Positions 17,283 to 26,997 are shown, numbered from the stretch's first letter. The stretch is 64,000 nt of DNA from Nostoc sp. XA010 (GCF_020829625.1 NZ_JAIVFX010000026.1:1-64000); one strand, 5' to 3'. Notes: generated by a model from the letters alone, not told the origin. Made by a program: numbers and translations.

Positions 17283-17377
17283 GTAGAGAAATGATAGAAC
17301 TCTTGTAAAGACGGGATTATAGCTATCCCTTTAGGAACTTGCAAAAAATAAATTATCCCAAATTATTTCTAGATTTG

Positions 17378-17403
17378 TAGGGGCGCAAGTCCTTGCGCCC
17401 CTA
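17378..17403. repeat. Perfect palindrome TAGGGGCGCAAG/CTTGCGCCCCTA
   Basis: A 12-bp stem with a 2-base centre. It is in the 316-bp gap 17283-17598 after the membrane protein gene and could act as a terminator, though no T-run follows directly. Nothing else is recognised in that gap. Confidence 0.8.
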
Positions 17404-17598
17404 TTAAAAACCTCGCTCGCTCAAGGCAAATTAACCGTTTTTATACGCAGAGTAATATATTCCCTGCGTATTTTTTATGAAAAAAAGATTCATCCCAATG
17501 TATATTTCTGCATTCTTTTGGGAATCATAAATCGAGGAAGGATTATACACCATAAGGTATTACTTCCTGAAATATCACGTAACTTTTAAAGGATAATT

Positions 17599-18078
17599 AT
17601 GTCTAAACGCAAGTTGCCCAAAGGCTGTAGTGTTAGTTCAGTTGCTTTAGAACCAGAAGTTGCGATCGCCATCCTTGGACTATTTTCAGCTGCGGCTGAT
17701 GGTGAAGGTATTTCTTCAACAGAAGAATATGCTTTAAGTGAATTTCTCGGTCGGGTTGACTTATTTGAAGATTACTCTGAAGAAGACTTTGAAGAATTGA
17801 CCGAAAAAGTCGTCAGCTTGATTGAAGAAGAAGAACCAGAAGATTTAATTGCCCAGTCCATCGAATCCTTACCTAATAGAGGTTATCGCGAAGCTGCATA
17901 CATCACAGCTATCTTAGTCGTGGGGATTGACGAAGAAGTACCCGAACACGAACAAGATTATATCTCTGAGCTTCAAGAAGCCTTAAAAATTTCAGACGAA
18001 CGCGCACAAGAACTTATTGACGGAGTATTCGGAGAGGAAGAAGACGAAGAGGAAGAAGACGGAGAGGAAGAGGAGTAA
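17599..18078 (+). CDS. TerB-like acidic protein
   Basis: The 159-residue product resembles the TerB/DUF533-type helical domain: AILGLFSAAADGEGISSTEEYALSEF has the acidic loop (DGE-IS--E) typical of the fold, and a second half with a similar plan (AAYITAILVVGIDEEVPEHEQDYI). The protein is very acidic and ends in a run of about 20 Glu, Asp and Gly residues. TerB proteins bind divalent metals and appear in stress and phage-response operons in other bacteria; here it lies 316 bp past the CHAT/membrane pair on the same strand. ATG start after AAAGGA. Cytoplasmic. Confidence 0.7.
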   Translation: MSKRKLPKGCSVSSVALEPEVAIAILGLFSAAADGEGISSTEEYALSEFLGRVDLFEDYSEEDFEELTEKVVSLIEEEEPEDLIAQSIESLPNRGYREAAYITAILVVGIDEEVPEHEQDYISELQEALKISDERAQELIDGVFGEEEDEEEEDGEEEE

Positions 18079-18235
18079 TCTTTTTTCAATTACAGCCTCA
18101 ACCATCTAGCATCGTTAATTTGGGGTTGCTAATTTAAAGTAAGAAATAATTTTGTTTAAGTTGAGTTGTTCAGATTCCTGACTTCATAAAGAAGTTGGGA
18201 ATCTTGCACGTTATCAAAATTAATTCCATAGACCA

Positions 18236-18895
18236 CTAATTAGAAATTGGTACATTTTTAAATGCGGCTGTATCTGGCACAAAAATGTCCAAGTTATTAA
18301 CACCATCGGGAACTCTTAGCCAGATATAAGCATCTGCGGAAGCTTGTGGACGTACTTGGAACAAAGAAACGCTTCCTGTTGAACGATTAAGAGCAACTCC
18401 TTTGTAGGTTACGCTAGTCTCAGGATTGCGGGCTGTTGTACTAGCAACCGATATAATATTACCACCAACAACTCCGTCTGTGGCAAGGCGACGAATACGC
18501 ATTTGCAGATTTACCACATCACGGTTTCCAGTTTCTGGATCTTTAATTCGTTTTGCTGAAAGTAACTCAACCTCTGCCTTTTTGCCAAAAGCAGGCTGCA
18601 CAAATTGACCTGGATTAATTGCTGAAGTTGTAGCAGTGGCTGGGGATGGTGAGTTCGTTGTTTGTGGAGAAGTTGTAGGACTTGGCACTTGAGTGGGAAT
18701 AGTGTTGCTGGCTGTATTAGTAGCGTTTAGTGTCTGCCGCAACGTGAAAACTTCATAAGCTACATAGCCGCTACATCCCAAAGCCAAAGTAGAGAGTAAT
18801 ACAGCTACACCAGATAAAAATGTACTCACACCATTGCCTCGATTTCGTATTTCTGTATATGCAGGTTGACTTATGTTTCTATTTTGTAGTCCCAT
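18236..18895 (-). CDS. Membrane-anchored protein with Ser/Thr/Pro linker, unknown function
   Basis: The 219-residue product has a short cytoplasmic N-terminus, one membrane helix (about 24-50, VSTFLSGVAVLLSTLALG), a linker rich in Thr, Ser and Pro (about 60-92), and a folded C-terminal domain likely all beta (AEVELLSAKRI, VVNLQMRIRRLA, AYIWLRVPDGVNNLDIFVPD), reminiscent of DUF4352-type extracytoplasmic domains. I do not recognise a family with certainty. It is divergent from the PBP4-like gene; a copy of the dispersed GC-rich repeat lies just upstream at 18909-18938. Confidence 0.65.
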   Translation of the reverse strand: MGLQNRNISQPAYTEIRNRGNGVSTFLSGVAVLLSTLALGCSGYVAYEVFTLRQTLNATNTASNTIPTQVPSPTTSPQTTNSPSPATATTSAINPGQFVQPAFGKKAEVELLSAKRIKDPETGNRDVVNLQMRIRRLATDGVVGGNIISVASTTARNPETSVTYKGVALNRSTGSVSLFQVRPQASADAYIWLRVPDGVNNLDIFVPDTAAFKNVPISN

Positions 18896-18908
18896 AAATT
18901 ATGTTTGT

Positions 18909-18938
18909 GCGTAGGCGCAACCCGTCGTAGACATCGCC
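18909..18938. repeat. Dispersed GC-rich repeat
   Basis: GCGTAGGCGCAACCCGTCGT then AGACATCGCC; a variant of the element at 312-344 and 27899-27928. It lies between two divergent genes. Confidence 0.7.
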
Positions 18939-19059
18939 CACCTATGAAACATGTGAACATCTTCCTTATACTAGTTAAGTAACTTTACTGAGCCAATCCT
19001 TCTCCTCCGGAAAGAAGTTTTTGGCAAAGTAAAAATATCTCTCTTTAGGATAAGGAAAA

Positions 19060-20532
19060 TTGGTAAGACTTAAGGCTTTCAATCAACCACTGGGTGTTTT
19101 GTTAATATTTTTGGCTAGCCAAATAGGATTTAGTTCTATTGCGAAAGCACAAACCCAAGTCGCGCCAACAACCACTACAAAATCAATTTGCTCTACCAAA
19201 CTGGGAACAGCTATAGATGCTGTAATCAATCGTCCCTTATTTAGTCGGGTGCGCTGGGGAATTTTAGTGCAACCCTTGTCAACAGGGCCAATTCTTTACA
19301 GTCGGGATGCTCAGAAGTATTTTACTCCCGCGTCTAACCTCAAATTGCTAACAACAGCAGCTGCATTGCAGCAATTGGGTGCTAATTTTCGGATTCGCAC
19401 CTCTATTTATCAGAATGGCAATGGTGTTTTACGGATTGTCGGTAGGGGAGATCCGAGCTTAAGTGATACTCAACTGCAAACATTAGCACAGCAGCTAAAA
19501 CAGAAAGGTATTACTCAAATTCAGCGATTGATAGCTGATGATAGTTATATTCAAGGTGATATTGTTAACTCCACCTGGCAATGGGAAGATGTGCAGTCAG
19601 ACTATGGCGCACCAGTCAGCAGCTTTATTTTAAATCAAAATATTTTTAGCTTAAAACTTGTACCGCAAGCTGTAGGTAAATCTTTACAAGTCGTGTGGAT
19701 TGATCCTGGCGAAGCGACACAATGGCGGACAATTAATCAGTCAGTAACCGTTGCCCAAAATCAACCAAGCTACGTTAACGTTACCCGCGAATTATCAGGA
19801 ACAGTATTACGAATTCAAGGACAACTGACAACGAATTCTGAACCGTCTTTAATAGATTTGCCTGTAGTTGACCCTAATTATTACTTCTTACGGCGCTTCC
19901 GTACTGCTTTGGCAACAGAAAAAATCTCCTTGGGACAAATATTAGTAGCAAATCGTGGTGTTAATCAAGAGGAAATAGCATTTGTAGAGTCGCCACCTTT
20001 ATCTGAATTATTAGCAGAGACAAATCTAAATAGTAATAATCTTTATGCTGAAGCACTTCTAAGAGCATTAGCTGTAAAAAAACCCAAACTGAAAAATCAA
20101 ACTAGTGCTGATGTAGGCTTGGAAGTTGTCAAAGCAAGTTTAACTCAATTGGGAGTTGATCCAGCAAATTATATTTTAGTAGATGGTTCGGGTTTATCAC
20201 GTCGTAACTTAGTGACACCAGAAGCTTTTGTACAAACTTTGCGAGGAATCGCAAGAACACCAACAGCATATATATATCGCGCATCTTTACCCGTGGCGGG
20301 TAAAAGTGGAACCTTGAAGGGACGCTTTCAAGATACGCCTGCTGAGGGCATTGTGCAAGCAAAAACAGGTACCTTAACGGGTGCAATTTCTCTATCTGGA
20401 TATCTGAATGCACCTAAATATGAGCCGTTGGTTTTTAGTATTATCGTGAATCAATCAGAACAACCTGCAACAGTAGTGCGGCAGGCAATTGATGAAATTG
20501 TTGTGTTGTTAACGCAGTTGCAGCGTTGTTAA
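19060..20532 (+). CDS. dacB: D-Ala-D-Ala carboxypeptidase/endopeptidase, PBP4 (S13) family
   Basis: This 490-residue exported enzyme trims peptidoglycan peptides. A signal peptide (about 8-30, ending AKAQ) follows a TTG start at 19060, chosen because GGATAAGGA lies just before it and no ATG is in frame nearby. The three penicillin-binding motifs are visible: SxxK as SNLK (92-95), SxN in NLNSNNLYAEAL (about 325-336), and KSGTLKGRF near residue 416. The region between the first two motifs is the extra domain typical of S13 enzymes. It acts in the periplasm, with no clear operon partner: a GNAT gene follows on the opposite strand. Confidence 0.93.
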   Translation: MVRLKAFNQPLGVLLIFLASQIGFSSIAKAQTQVAPTTTTKSICSTKLGTAIDAVINRPLFSRVRWGILVQPLSTGPILYSRDAQKYFTPASNLKLLTTAAALQQLGANFRIRTSIYQNGNGVLRIVGRGDPSLSDTQLQTLAQQLKQKGITQIQRLIADDSYIQGDIVNSTWQWEDVQSDYGAPVSSFILNQNIFSLKLVPQAVGKSLQVVWIDPGEATQWRTINQSVTVAQNQPSYVNVTRELSGTVLRIQGQLTTNSEPSLIDLPVVDPNYYFLRRFRTALATEKISLGQILVANRGVNQEEIAFVESPPLSELLAETNLNSNNLYAEALLRALAVKKPKLKNQTSADVGLEVVKASLTQLGVDPANYILVDGSGLSRRNLVTPEAFVQTLRGIARTPTAYIYRASLPVAGKSGTLKGRFQDTPAEGIVQAKTGTLTGAISLSGYLNAPKYEPLVFSIIVNQSEQPATVVRQAIDEIVVLLTQLQRC

Positions 20533-20548
20533 TATTATTACCATCCAA

Positions 20549-21052
20549 TTAAACAACAGGTTTAGTAATTCGGAGTCCCATGATTATTAAATCCCGTTCA
20601 AGGCTGTCAATTTCGGCAACTTTGGGTAAATTTCCCCAAGGTTGAAAACCAAATGTTTCAAAAAGTTTTAAACTGGGTTGATTGTGGGCAAAAATAAAGC
20701 ATAGTAGAGTCTTTAAACCCAAACTAGGACTTTCACTAATTGCTTGTGCTAATAGTTGTCGTCCTAAACCACATCGATGGAAGCCAGGAGCTATGTAAAT
20801 ACTAATTTCGGCAGTCTTACTATAGGCGGGTCGTCCATAAAAAGATTGGAAACTCAGCCATCCAACAATGACTTCCTCTACTTCGATTACCCAAAGTGGT
20901 CGTTGTGAAGGCGATCGCGCCTTAAACCAAGAAAGGCGACTTTCCACAGATACTGGCTCTAAATCAGCAGTTGCCATGCGGCTAGGAATTGCAGCATTAT
21001 AAATTGCCACAATTGCAGGCAAGTCAGTTTCAGTCGCATGGCGAATAGTCAT
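20549..21052 (-). CDS. GNAT N-acetyltransferase
   Basis: The 167-residue product is of the phosphinothricin acetyltransferase-like GNAT group. It opens MTIRHATETDLPAIVAIYN, has the LWVIEVEEVIVGWLSFQSF strand pair, the acetyl-CoA loop HRCGLGRQLL (matching Q/RxxGxG/A) at about 113-122, and a C-terminal FAHNQPSLKLFETFGFQPWG. Substrate is unknown; related enzymes acetylate amino acid analogues such as methionine sulfoximine. It is convergent with the PBP4-like gene, with 16 bp between the stops. Confidence 0.9.
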   Translation of the reverse strand: MTIRHATETDLPAIVAIYNAAIPSRMATADLEPVSVESRLSWFKARSPSQRPLWVIEVEEVIVGWLSFQSFYGRPAYSKTAEISIYIAPGFHRCGLGRQLLAQAISESPSLGLKTLLCFIFAHNQPSLKLFETFGFQPWGNLPKVAEIDSLERDLIIMGLRITKPVV

Positions 21053-21267
21053 TGCTACCGTCTCGGAAAAAATCTTGAGAAAATATTCAAAAATAATACA
21101 GCCTTACGGAAGCCGTAACACTATCTCACCAAAATAGTTTTGGCTCCCCGTCACACCGCTTGGACAGGATTTGCCGTTCCTCGAGTTCTTTTACCGACAA
21201 CTAACATCTGATAACTTAACGTTGACTGCTAATGTTACATCTAGTATCCTTGAGCGGGAAAACCAAC

Positions 21268-22314
21268 GTGAAAGCACAGGTATTTAGAGGCGTCAATCAG
21301 CTGTCTTACGAAGATATCCCAGTTCCAACCCTAGAACCAGATGAAGTGCTGGTACAGGTGCGGGTTGTGGGGTTGTGTCAGTCAGATATAAAAAAAATTC
21401 GTTATCCATTGTATGAACCGCCGCGCATTTTTGGACATGAAACTGCCGGCACGATCGCAGCAATAGGCAATAATGTTAAAGGTTGGCAAGTTGGACAACG
21501 GGTAGCAGTGATGCACCACATCCCCTGTATGCGTTGCGCCTACTGCCTAAATGATAATTTCTCTATGTGTGATGTCTACAAAAACATCTCCACAACCGCA
21601 GGCTTTAACGCTAGTGGCGGCGGTTTTGCTGATTATGTCAAGGTTCCTGGACATATTGTGGAAAATGGTGGGCTAATTCCCATCCCTGATAATATCAGTT
21701 TTGAAGAAGCAAGTTTTGTAGAACCAACTAACTGCTGCTTGAAAGCTGTGAGAAAAGCTCAAATTGCTCCAGGACAAACTGTATTAGTTACTGGTGCTGG
21801 GCCTATTGGGTTAATGTTCATTATGTTGGTGAAGTATTTTGGAGCAAAAGCGATCGCTACCGATTTACTACCCTCTAGAATTGAAAAAGCCTTGAGTGTC
21901 GGTGCAGAGGCGGCTTTTGATGCTCGCGATCCCGATTTAACAGCAAAAATCCATGCGCTAACTGGTGGACTGGGTGTTGATATTACTCTGCTGGCTGTTC
22001 CTAGCGAAAAAGCTTTCTTTCAAGCACTTGATAGTACTCGCAAAGGTGGCAAAATATTATTTTTCGCCGAATTCCCTGATGAGGTGGAAATTCCAATTAA
22101 TCCCAATATTCTCTACCGTCGAGAAATTGACTTGATAGGAAGTTATAGCTCATCTTATCGGCTTCAGAGTTTATCAGCTGATATTGTATTTAATCAGCGA
22201 ATTGATGTAAAAGCGTTGATTAGCGATCGCTATCCATTAAAAGATTTATCAGCAGCTGTTGAGCAAGCGATCGCACCTACACCGGATACTTATAAAATCT
22301 TAATTTATCCGTAA
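21268..22314 (+). CDS. Zinc-dependent medium-chain alcohol dehydrogenase
   Basis: I start at GTG 21268 (KAQVFRGVNQLSYEDIP), the usual start of the family; an ATG 36 bp upstream adds only an unlikely leader. The 348-residue protein has catalytic zinc ligands in CQSD and GHE, the structural zinc cysteines in CMRCAYCLNDNFSMC, and the NAD(P) Rossmann motif GAGPIG followed by a hydrophobic helix. It belongs to the sorbitol/threonine dehydrogenase branch; substrate not readable. It is followed after 65 bp of CCCCTGCT repeat by the phosphate transporter gene. Confidence 0.92.
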   Translation: MKAQVFRGVNQLSYEDIPVPTLEPDEVLVQVRVVGLCQSDIKKIRYPLYEPPRIFGHETAGTIAAIGNNVKGWQVGQRVAVMHHIPCMRCAYCLNDNFSMCDVYKNISTTAGFNASGGGFADYVKVPGHIVENGGLIPIPDNISFEEASFVEPTNCCLKAVRKAQIAPGQTVLVTGAGPIGLMFIMLVKYFGAKAIATDLLPSRIEKALSVGAEAAFDARDPDLTAKIHALTGGLGVDITLLAVPSEKAFFQALDSTRKGGKILFFAEFPDEVEIPINPNILYRREIDLIGSYSSSYRLQSLSADIVFNQRIDVKALISDRYPLKDLSAAVEQAIAPTPDTYKILIYP

Positions 22315-22379
22315 AAGACAGATGAGGGGGATGAGGAAGCAATTTTTCTCCCCCTGCTCCCCCTGCTAGCCTCAAAAAA

Positions 22380-23648
22380 ATGCTTATTACCCTAGTTGCA
22401 GTTGCTCTACTAGCTTTCTACGTCGCCTGGAATCTCGGAGCAAATGATGTTGCTAACGCGATGGGAACCTCTGTAGGTTCCAAAGCTGTTACCCTCAAAC
22501 AAGCAATAATAATTGCTGGGATATTAGAATTTACGGGTGCTGTGTTGTTTGGACATGAAGTAACGGAAACTCTCGCAACGAAAATTGCGAATCCTGCTTT
22601 ATTCGCAGGTACACCCCAAATATTCCTTACTGGGATGGTAACGGTACTAATATCCTGTGGTGTGTGGTTGCAAATTGCCACATCACGCGGTTTACCTGTA
22701 TCCTCTTCTCATGCGGTTGTAGGTGCGATCGCTGGATTTAGTTGGGTAGCTTTAGGAGTAGGTGCAATTGATTGGTCATCAATTGGCTCGATCACCATTG
22801 CCTGGATTTTAACGCCATTAATTAGTGGTGCGATCGCTGCTTTATTTTACAGTCAAATAAAGCACTGGATTTTAGATCAACCCAATCAAGTAGTCCAGTT
22901 ACAAGAATGGATTCCCTGGTTGAGTACTGTGCTGCTAAGTGTATTCGGAGTAATTGTATTACCATCACTAACTCAACCGCTAACCAATTTTGTAATTGAG
23001 CTTGGTTTCAACATCCCACCTTACGATATCCCACTGTTAACCGGTGCAGTAGCAGCAGTTGGACTGACAATCATTAGTTGGCGACAATTGGGAGATTTAG
23101 GGAAAACAGAAGAGTCTATCCAATCCCCAATTCCTAATCCCGTAGAAAGATTATTCGGTCAATTTCAACTACTAAGTGCTTGCTTTGTCGCCTTTGCTCA
23201 TGGTTCTAATGATGTGGGAAATGCGATCGCTCCTTTAGCTGCGATCGTCTACATCAATCGCACTGGTAGCGTACCAACAGATGGTATCACCATCCCCATT
23301 TGGATTTTAATCCTTGGTGGTGCTGGTATTGTTGGTGGTTTAGCTGTCTGGGGTAAAAAAGTCATCGCCACTATTGGCGAAAACATTATTGCCTTACAAC
23401 CTAGTAGTGGATTTTGTGCCGAACTTGCTACTGCTACCACCATCCTCATCGCCTCCCGCCTAGGTTTACCAGTCTCCACTTCCCACGCTCTCGTCGGCGG
23501 TGTAGTTGGTATTGGACTAGTGCAAAATATCAAGTCGATTAAGTTTCAAACACTAAAAGGCATTGCCGCCGCATGGCTAATTACAATCCCCGTGAGTGCT
23601 GTCCTTAGTGCTGCCATCTTTAGCATTGCCCGGATTTTGTTCTTCTAA
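22380..23648 (+). CDS. Inorganic phosphate transporter, PiT family
   Basis: The 422-residue membrane protein carries the duplicated PiT signature: NLGANDVANAMGTSVGS near the N-terminus and AHGSNDVGNAIAPLAAI in the second half, plus the paired LPVSSSHAVVGAI and LPVSTSHALVGGVV motifs. It should move phosphate as a metal-phosphate or with H+/Na+ across the inner membrane. About ten hydrophobic segments with a short central loop. ATG start. A pho box was not identified upstream. Confidence 0.94.
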   Translation: MLITLVAVALLAFYVAWNLGANDVANAMGTSVGSKAVTLKQAIIIAGILEFTGAVLFGHEVTETLATKIANPALFAGTPQIFLTGMVTVLISCGVWLQIATSRGLPVSSSHAVVGAIAGFSWVALGVGAIDWSSIGSITIAWILTPLISGAIAALFYSQIKHWILDQPNQVVQLQEWIPWLSTVLLSVFGVIVLPSLTQPLTNFVIELGFNIPPYDIPLLTGAVAAVGLTIISWRQLGDLGKTEESIQSPIPNPVERLFGQFQLLSACFVAFAHGSNDVGNAIAPLAAIVYINRTGSVPTDGITIPIWILILGGAGIVGGLAVWGKKVIATIGENIIALQPSSGFCAELATATTILIASRLGLPVSTSHALVGGVVGIGLVQNIKSIKFQTLKGIAAAWLITIPVSAVLSAAIFSIARILFF

Positions 23649-24582
23649 GAATTATTAATATTTTCCTAAGTTTTTCATCTACTGTATCTACTCAAAGTAG
23701 AAGCTAAACTGCAACAACGCCAAAAAAGCGTGTTTTTGCAGAACTGCTGCTGATTCATTAGAATGTTGTGCAGGGGATAGCGTAACTTTGAATTTCCACA
23801 GAAAGATACTTTAATCTCCATTAAGAGATATAAACTGTCACACAAGTTACATTCCACACGAATTTACAGTTAATTTCGCAAGTCAAGAAGAGGAAAAGGG
23901 GCAGGGAGCAGGAGGGTAAATCCCCATACATAAATTTAGGGCTGCTAAAGTTTGGACGTATTATTTCTTGTTGCACTCTCAGCGACGCTCGTAAGCGTTG
24001 CGTTAGCGACGTAGGAGCGTCTGACTATCGAAGTAAATTTATTTATGCCCAAAAGCATAAATAAATTTACTTGCTCTGAAACCCTTTTTGCAGGGGAATT
24101 CCAGTATTTTTCTCCCCTGCCCCCTGCCCCCTGCCCCCCTGCCTCTTCAGTCAGACAATTTTGTGGCAATAATGCACCCATCTGCAAGTCTTTGACAATT
24201 ACTATTGGTAGCAAAACAATAAATGTTTATTTGGAGTGAGATTTATTTAAAAGTAAAAATCTCATTAGCAAATAGTTGATGTAAATTAAATTGACCAAAA
24301 CAAAAAAGGTTTGAGTTGAAGCGATTTACAGCCATACGGATAATCCAAAGTCCAAAATCGAATGACAAAATACTTGTCAATCCTGAAGAAAACACTGTGT
24401 ATTAAGCAGTAAGGTAAATTTGATGCTTTGCCAACTTGTGTTCAGTATGACAGAATTACGTTGAAATGCGGAAGTGCTGTTAAAATTTTTAATTTATCTG
24501 ACAAAATACAGGAATTAGTATGAGCGCCAATAAAGTGTACCGGAAGCAGCTTTATCGTCAAGGTGTTAGAGGTTAGAAGCTA
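23649..24582. other. Gap of about 930 bp, repeats only
   Basis: It contains AT-rich stretches, a GC-rich mosaic (about 23980-24025), a perfect hairpin (24031-24072) and CCCCTGCC units (about 24110-24140). Open frames crossing it are low-complexity shadows of the repeats on both strands. The promoter of the next gene should lie in 24240-24580 but I cannot define it. Confidence 0.7.
24031..24072. repeat. Perfect 18-bp inverted repeat, 6-base loop
   Basis: AAGTAAATTTATTTATGC and its exact complement flank CCAAAA. It is AT-rich, so it may form a stable hairpin or cruciform; there is no adjacent T-run pattern of a terminator. Confidence 0.92.
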
Positions 24583-26997
24583 ATGGGGCGATTCGAGAAG
24601 CAACCAGAAAACCCGAGAGTCAGAGGCGAGCTATCCAGAGCAGCAGAAAATGCTCTTTGGGCTGTAGTTGAAGATTTAGAAAATCTTCAGCAAAATGTCC
24701 TCAGAGGATTGCAGGAAGACGTAAAGCGACTTCAGTCAGAAAAAAACCGATTATCTGATGATATTCAAAGCTTAGTAGAGGAAAAAGAGCATTTACAACA
24801 AGTGCGCCAAATTACTGAGCAGCAAGTGCTAATTCGGCAACTGGCAGAAGTTCTGGCAAAGCATATATCTTCACAACTGCAATCCTCTCTGGCAACTTTA
24901 GCTAACCAAACCATAGAGGGCAACTCTTACGATCAAGCTGCGCTTAAGTCGGCTGAAGTAAGCAGCAATGTAGTAGGTGAAATTAATGAAAAAGTCGAAC
25001 ACATGTTTGACAGCTTGGATGACACCGTTACTATTACCTTTAACTCGCTGCAACAGGAGTTGAAGAACTATCAAAGTAATCTTTCCCAACAGTTGTCACG
25101 GATGTACAGCCAGCAGCAGCAAGGGGAAACGATTTTGGCGGAGTTTGTTAATCGCCTGCATGGAGAACTAGACAAAACTATAGAAGAAGCTTCACGCAAG
25201 CCAGCAACAGCAGGTATACCTACTGTTTTGCAGTTTACCGAGCCAGAAAAAAACAGTTCTTTTGAGACATCCTCGCCACAGGTTGGCGAAGTAGTAAGAA
25301 ATTCCTCTGAGCCAATTTCCCCGATCGCTAATAAATTTTCACCAAGGGAAACGACATCAGAGCCAACCGTTATTAGAGAAAACGGCGCAAACCCAATTTC
25401 TGCCCCCAACAAAGACTTATCCCAAAGGGAAACAACATCACAGCCGCCGGTTCTTAGAGAAAACGTCGCTAACCTAATTTCTGTCCCCAGCAAAGACTTA
25501 TCCCAAAGGGAAACAACATCACAGCCACCGGTTCTTAGAGAAAACGTCGCTAACCTAATTTCTGTCCCCAACAAAGACTTGTCCCAAAAGGAAACAACAT
25601 CAGAGCCGATTGTTGTTAGAGAAAATGCCGCAAACTCAATTTCTGTCCCCAGCCAAGACTTGTCCCAAAGGGAAACTAAATCAGAGTCGAATGCTGTTGT
25701 AGTTCCGCCACCAAAAGAAAACGCTGCTGAACCAATTTCTGTCCTTAATAAGGACTTGCCAGAAAACGAAACGACATCAGAGCCTCCTACTGTATCTGTG
25801 CCACAGCCGGAAGCAATACAACCTTCACGAAGGAGAAACGCTGCTGAATCAATTTCTCTCCTCCGCAAGAACGTATCGCAGAGCAAAGCTCAATCCTCAC
25901 CGATCGCTCCGCTAGAGCCGCCGCCGCCAGCAAAACCGCCACAATCGCGATCGCGCAATTCCTCTGGTTTATCGTCGATCCAAATCGGTTTATTATTGAT
26001 TGTCTTATCGGCAGTCCTATCGTCGCTTTATAACGTAGCCATTAGAGTGATTTTCCACGAAGGTTCACAGATTTTTGGAGTATTAGAGGTAGAGCGCTTG
26101 CTGCCGCCGACTTTGGGCAATACTCTATTAATTTTGACCCTACGATTTATGGTAGTAGTACCACTAATGGTGTTGTTGTCGCCGATACTGCATCCAACAC
26201 TGTGGCAAGACTTAGAAAACTTGGCTAACTCAGTTAGAGGAAATTCCACAGCTGCTAATACAGCTACCAAGCAGATTTTGCTGTTGTCAGTTGTGAGTGG
26301 CTGTTTTTTGTTTTTATCTCAGCTTCTCATATATATTGCGATCGCTCAAGTCACAACTGGAATGGCGATCGCACTGTTCTTTATCTATCCGATGGTTAGT
26401 GGTTTATTGTCGTGGTTTCTGTTTCGCGATCGCCCTACCATATTTCGCATCAGTGCGATCGCCGCAATTTGCTGCGGTGAATTGTTGGTTTTAGGAGGTT
26501 CTCCCAACCCAGGTATGGGTAATACTTCAATGGGAAGCAGCGCCGCCATTCTTTCCGGTGTGGCTTTTGCAGCCTACATAATTCTGACGCGGGTTTGTGC
26601 TAGCAAACTGCATCCCGTGACTTTTACTTTGATTAACTTCGCCACCATGTTGCTGTTGAGCTTTATCTGCTTGATGCTACCTTTACCAAGCAGTTGGAAC
26701 TTGGTAGTTGATACCTCTAAGATGCTGGAACTGGTTTTAAGTGCATTTATTTTGGGTGTGTTGACTCTTGCCGGCTATTTGCTGAATAATGTTGGTATTA
26801 GTAGACTAGGTGGCTCGCGATCGGCGCTCATTGGTGGTACGATCCCAGTTTTAACCGTGATTTTCGCTGGGCTAATCATTCAAGAAAATTTGGATATCGT
26901 GCAAATTCTGGGAGTGTTGTTAGTAACCTTTGGCGCGGCTGCTTTCAGCTTTGAAACAATGCGAAATCAGGTTAAACCCTCTAATCCCACCAATTAA
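24583..26997 (+). CDS. EamA-family transporter fused to coiled coil and repeat linker
   Basis: The 804-residue protein has three parts. Residues 1-210 are charged and helical (LQEDVKRLQSEKNRLSDDIQ, then EEKEHLQQVRQITEQQ), a likely coiled coil on the cytoplasmic side. About 250-440 is a hydrophilic linker made of seven degenerate 27-residue repeats with core KDLSQRETTS-P-V-REN. From about 463 to 795 there are ten hydrophobic segments of the drug/metabolite (EamA) transporter fold, with the internal duplication seen in SQLLIYIAIAQVTTGMAIAL and GYLLNNVGISRLGGSRSALIG. Ordinary EamA proteins have only the last part (about 300 residues). Substrate unknown. ATG start. The 81-bp DNA repeats in the linker are almost identical in the middle. 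Confidence 0.85.
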   Translation: MGRFEKQPENPRVRGELSRAAENALWAVVEDLENLQQNVLRGLQEDVKRLQSEKNRLSDDIQSLVEEKEHLQQVRQITEQQVLIRQLAEVLAKHISSQLQSSLATLANQTIEGNSYDQAALKSAEVSSNVVGEINEKVEHMFDSLDDTVTITFNSLQQELKNYQSNLSQQLSRMYSQQQQGETILAEFVNRLHGELDKTIEEASRKPATAGIPTVLQFTEPEKNSSFETSSPQVGEVVRNSSEPISPIANKFSPRETTSEPTVIRENGANPISAPNKDLSQRETTSQPPVLRENVANLISVPSKDLSQRETTSQPPVLRENVANLISVPNKDLSQKETTSEPIVVRENAANSISVPSQDLSQRETKSESNAVVVPPPKENAAEPISVLNKDLPENETTSEPPTVSVPQPEAIQPSRRRNAAESISLLRKNVSQSKAQSSPIAPLEPPPPAKPPQSRSRNSSGLSSIQIGLLLIVLSAVLSSLYNVAIRVIFHEGSQIFGVLEVERLLPPTLGNTLLILTLRFMVVVPLMVLLSPILHPTLWQDLENLANSVRGNSTAANTATKQILLLSVVSGCFLFLSQLLIYIAIAQVTTGMAIALFFIYPMVSGLLSWFLFRDRPTIFRISAIAAICCGELLVLGGSPNPGMGNTSMGSSAAILSGVAFAAYIILTRVCASKLHPVTFTLINFATMLLLSFICLMLPLPSSWNLVVDTSKMLELVLSAFILGVLTLAGYLLNNVGISRLGGSRSALIGGTIPVLTVIFAGLIIQENLDIVQILGVLLVTFGAAAFSFETMRNQVKPSNPTN
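25328..25870 (+). repeat. Seven 81-bp in-gene repeats
   Basis: Unit starts near 25409, 25490 and 25571 are exactly 81 bp apart; outer units are more diverged. They code for the linker of the EamA fusion protein. The middle two units differ at very few bases. Confidence 0.88.

Noticed and set aside
23945..24239. Two overlapping open frames, one per strand, in the transporter gap
   Set aside because: Both are low-complexity products of CCCCTGCC repeats and of the perfect hairpin; no ribosome-binding site or family.
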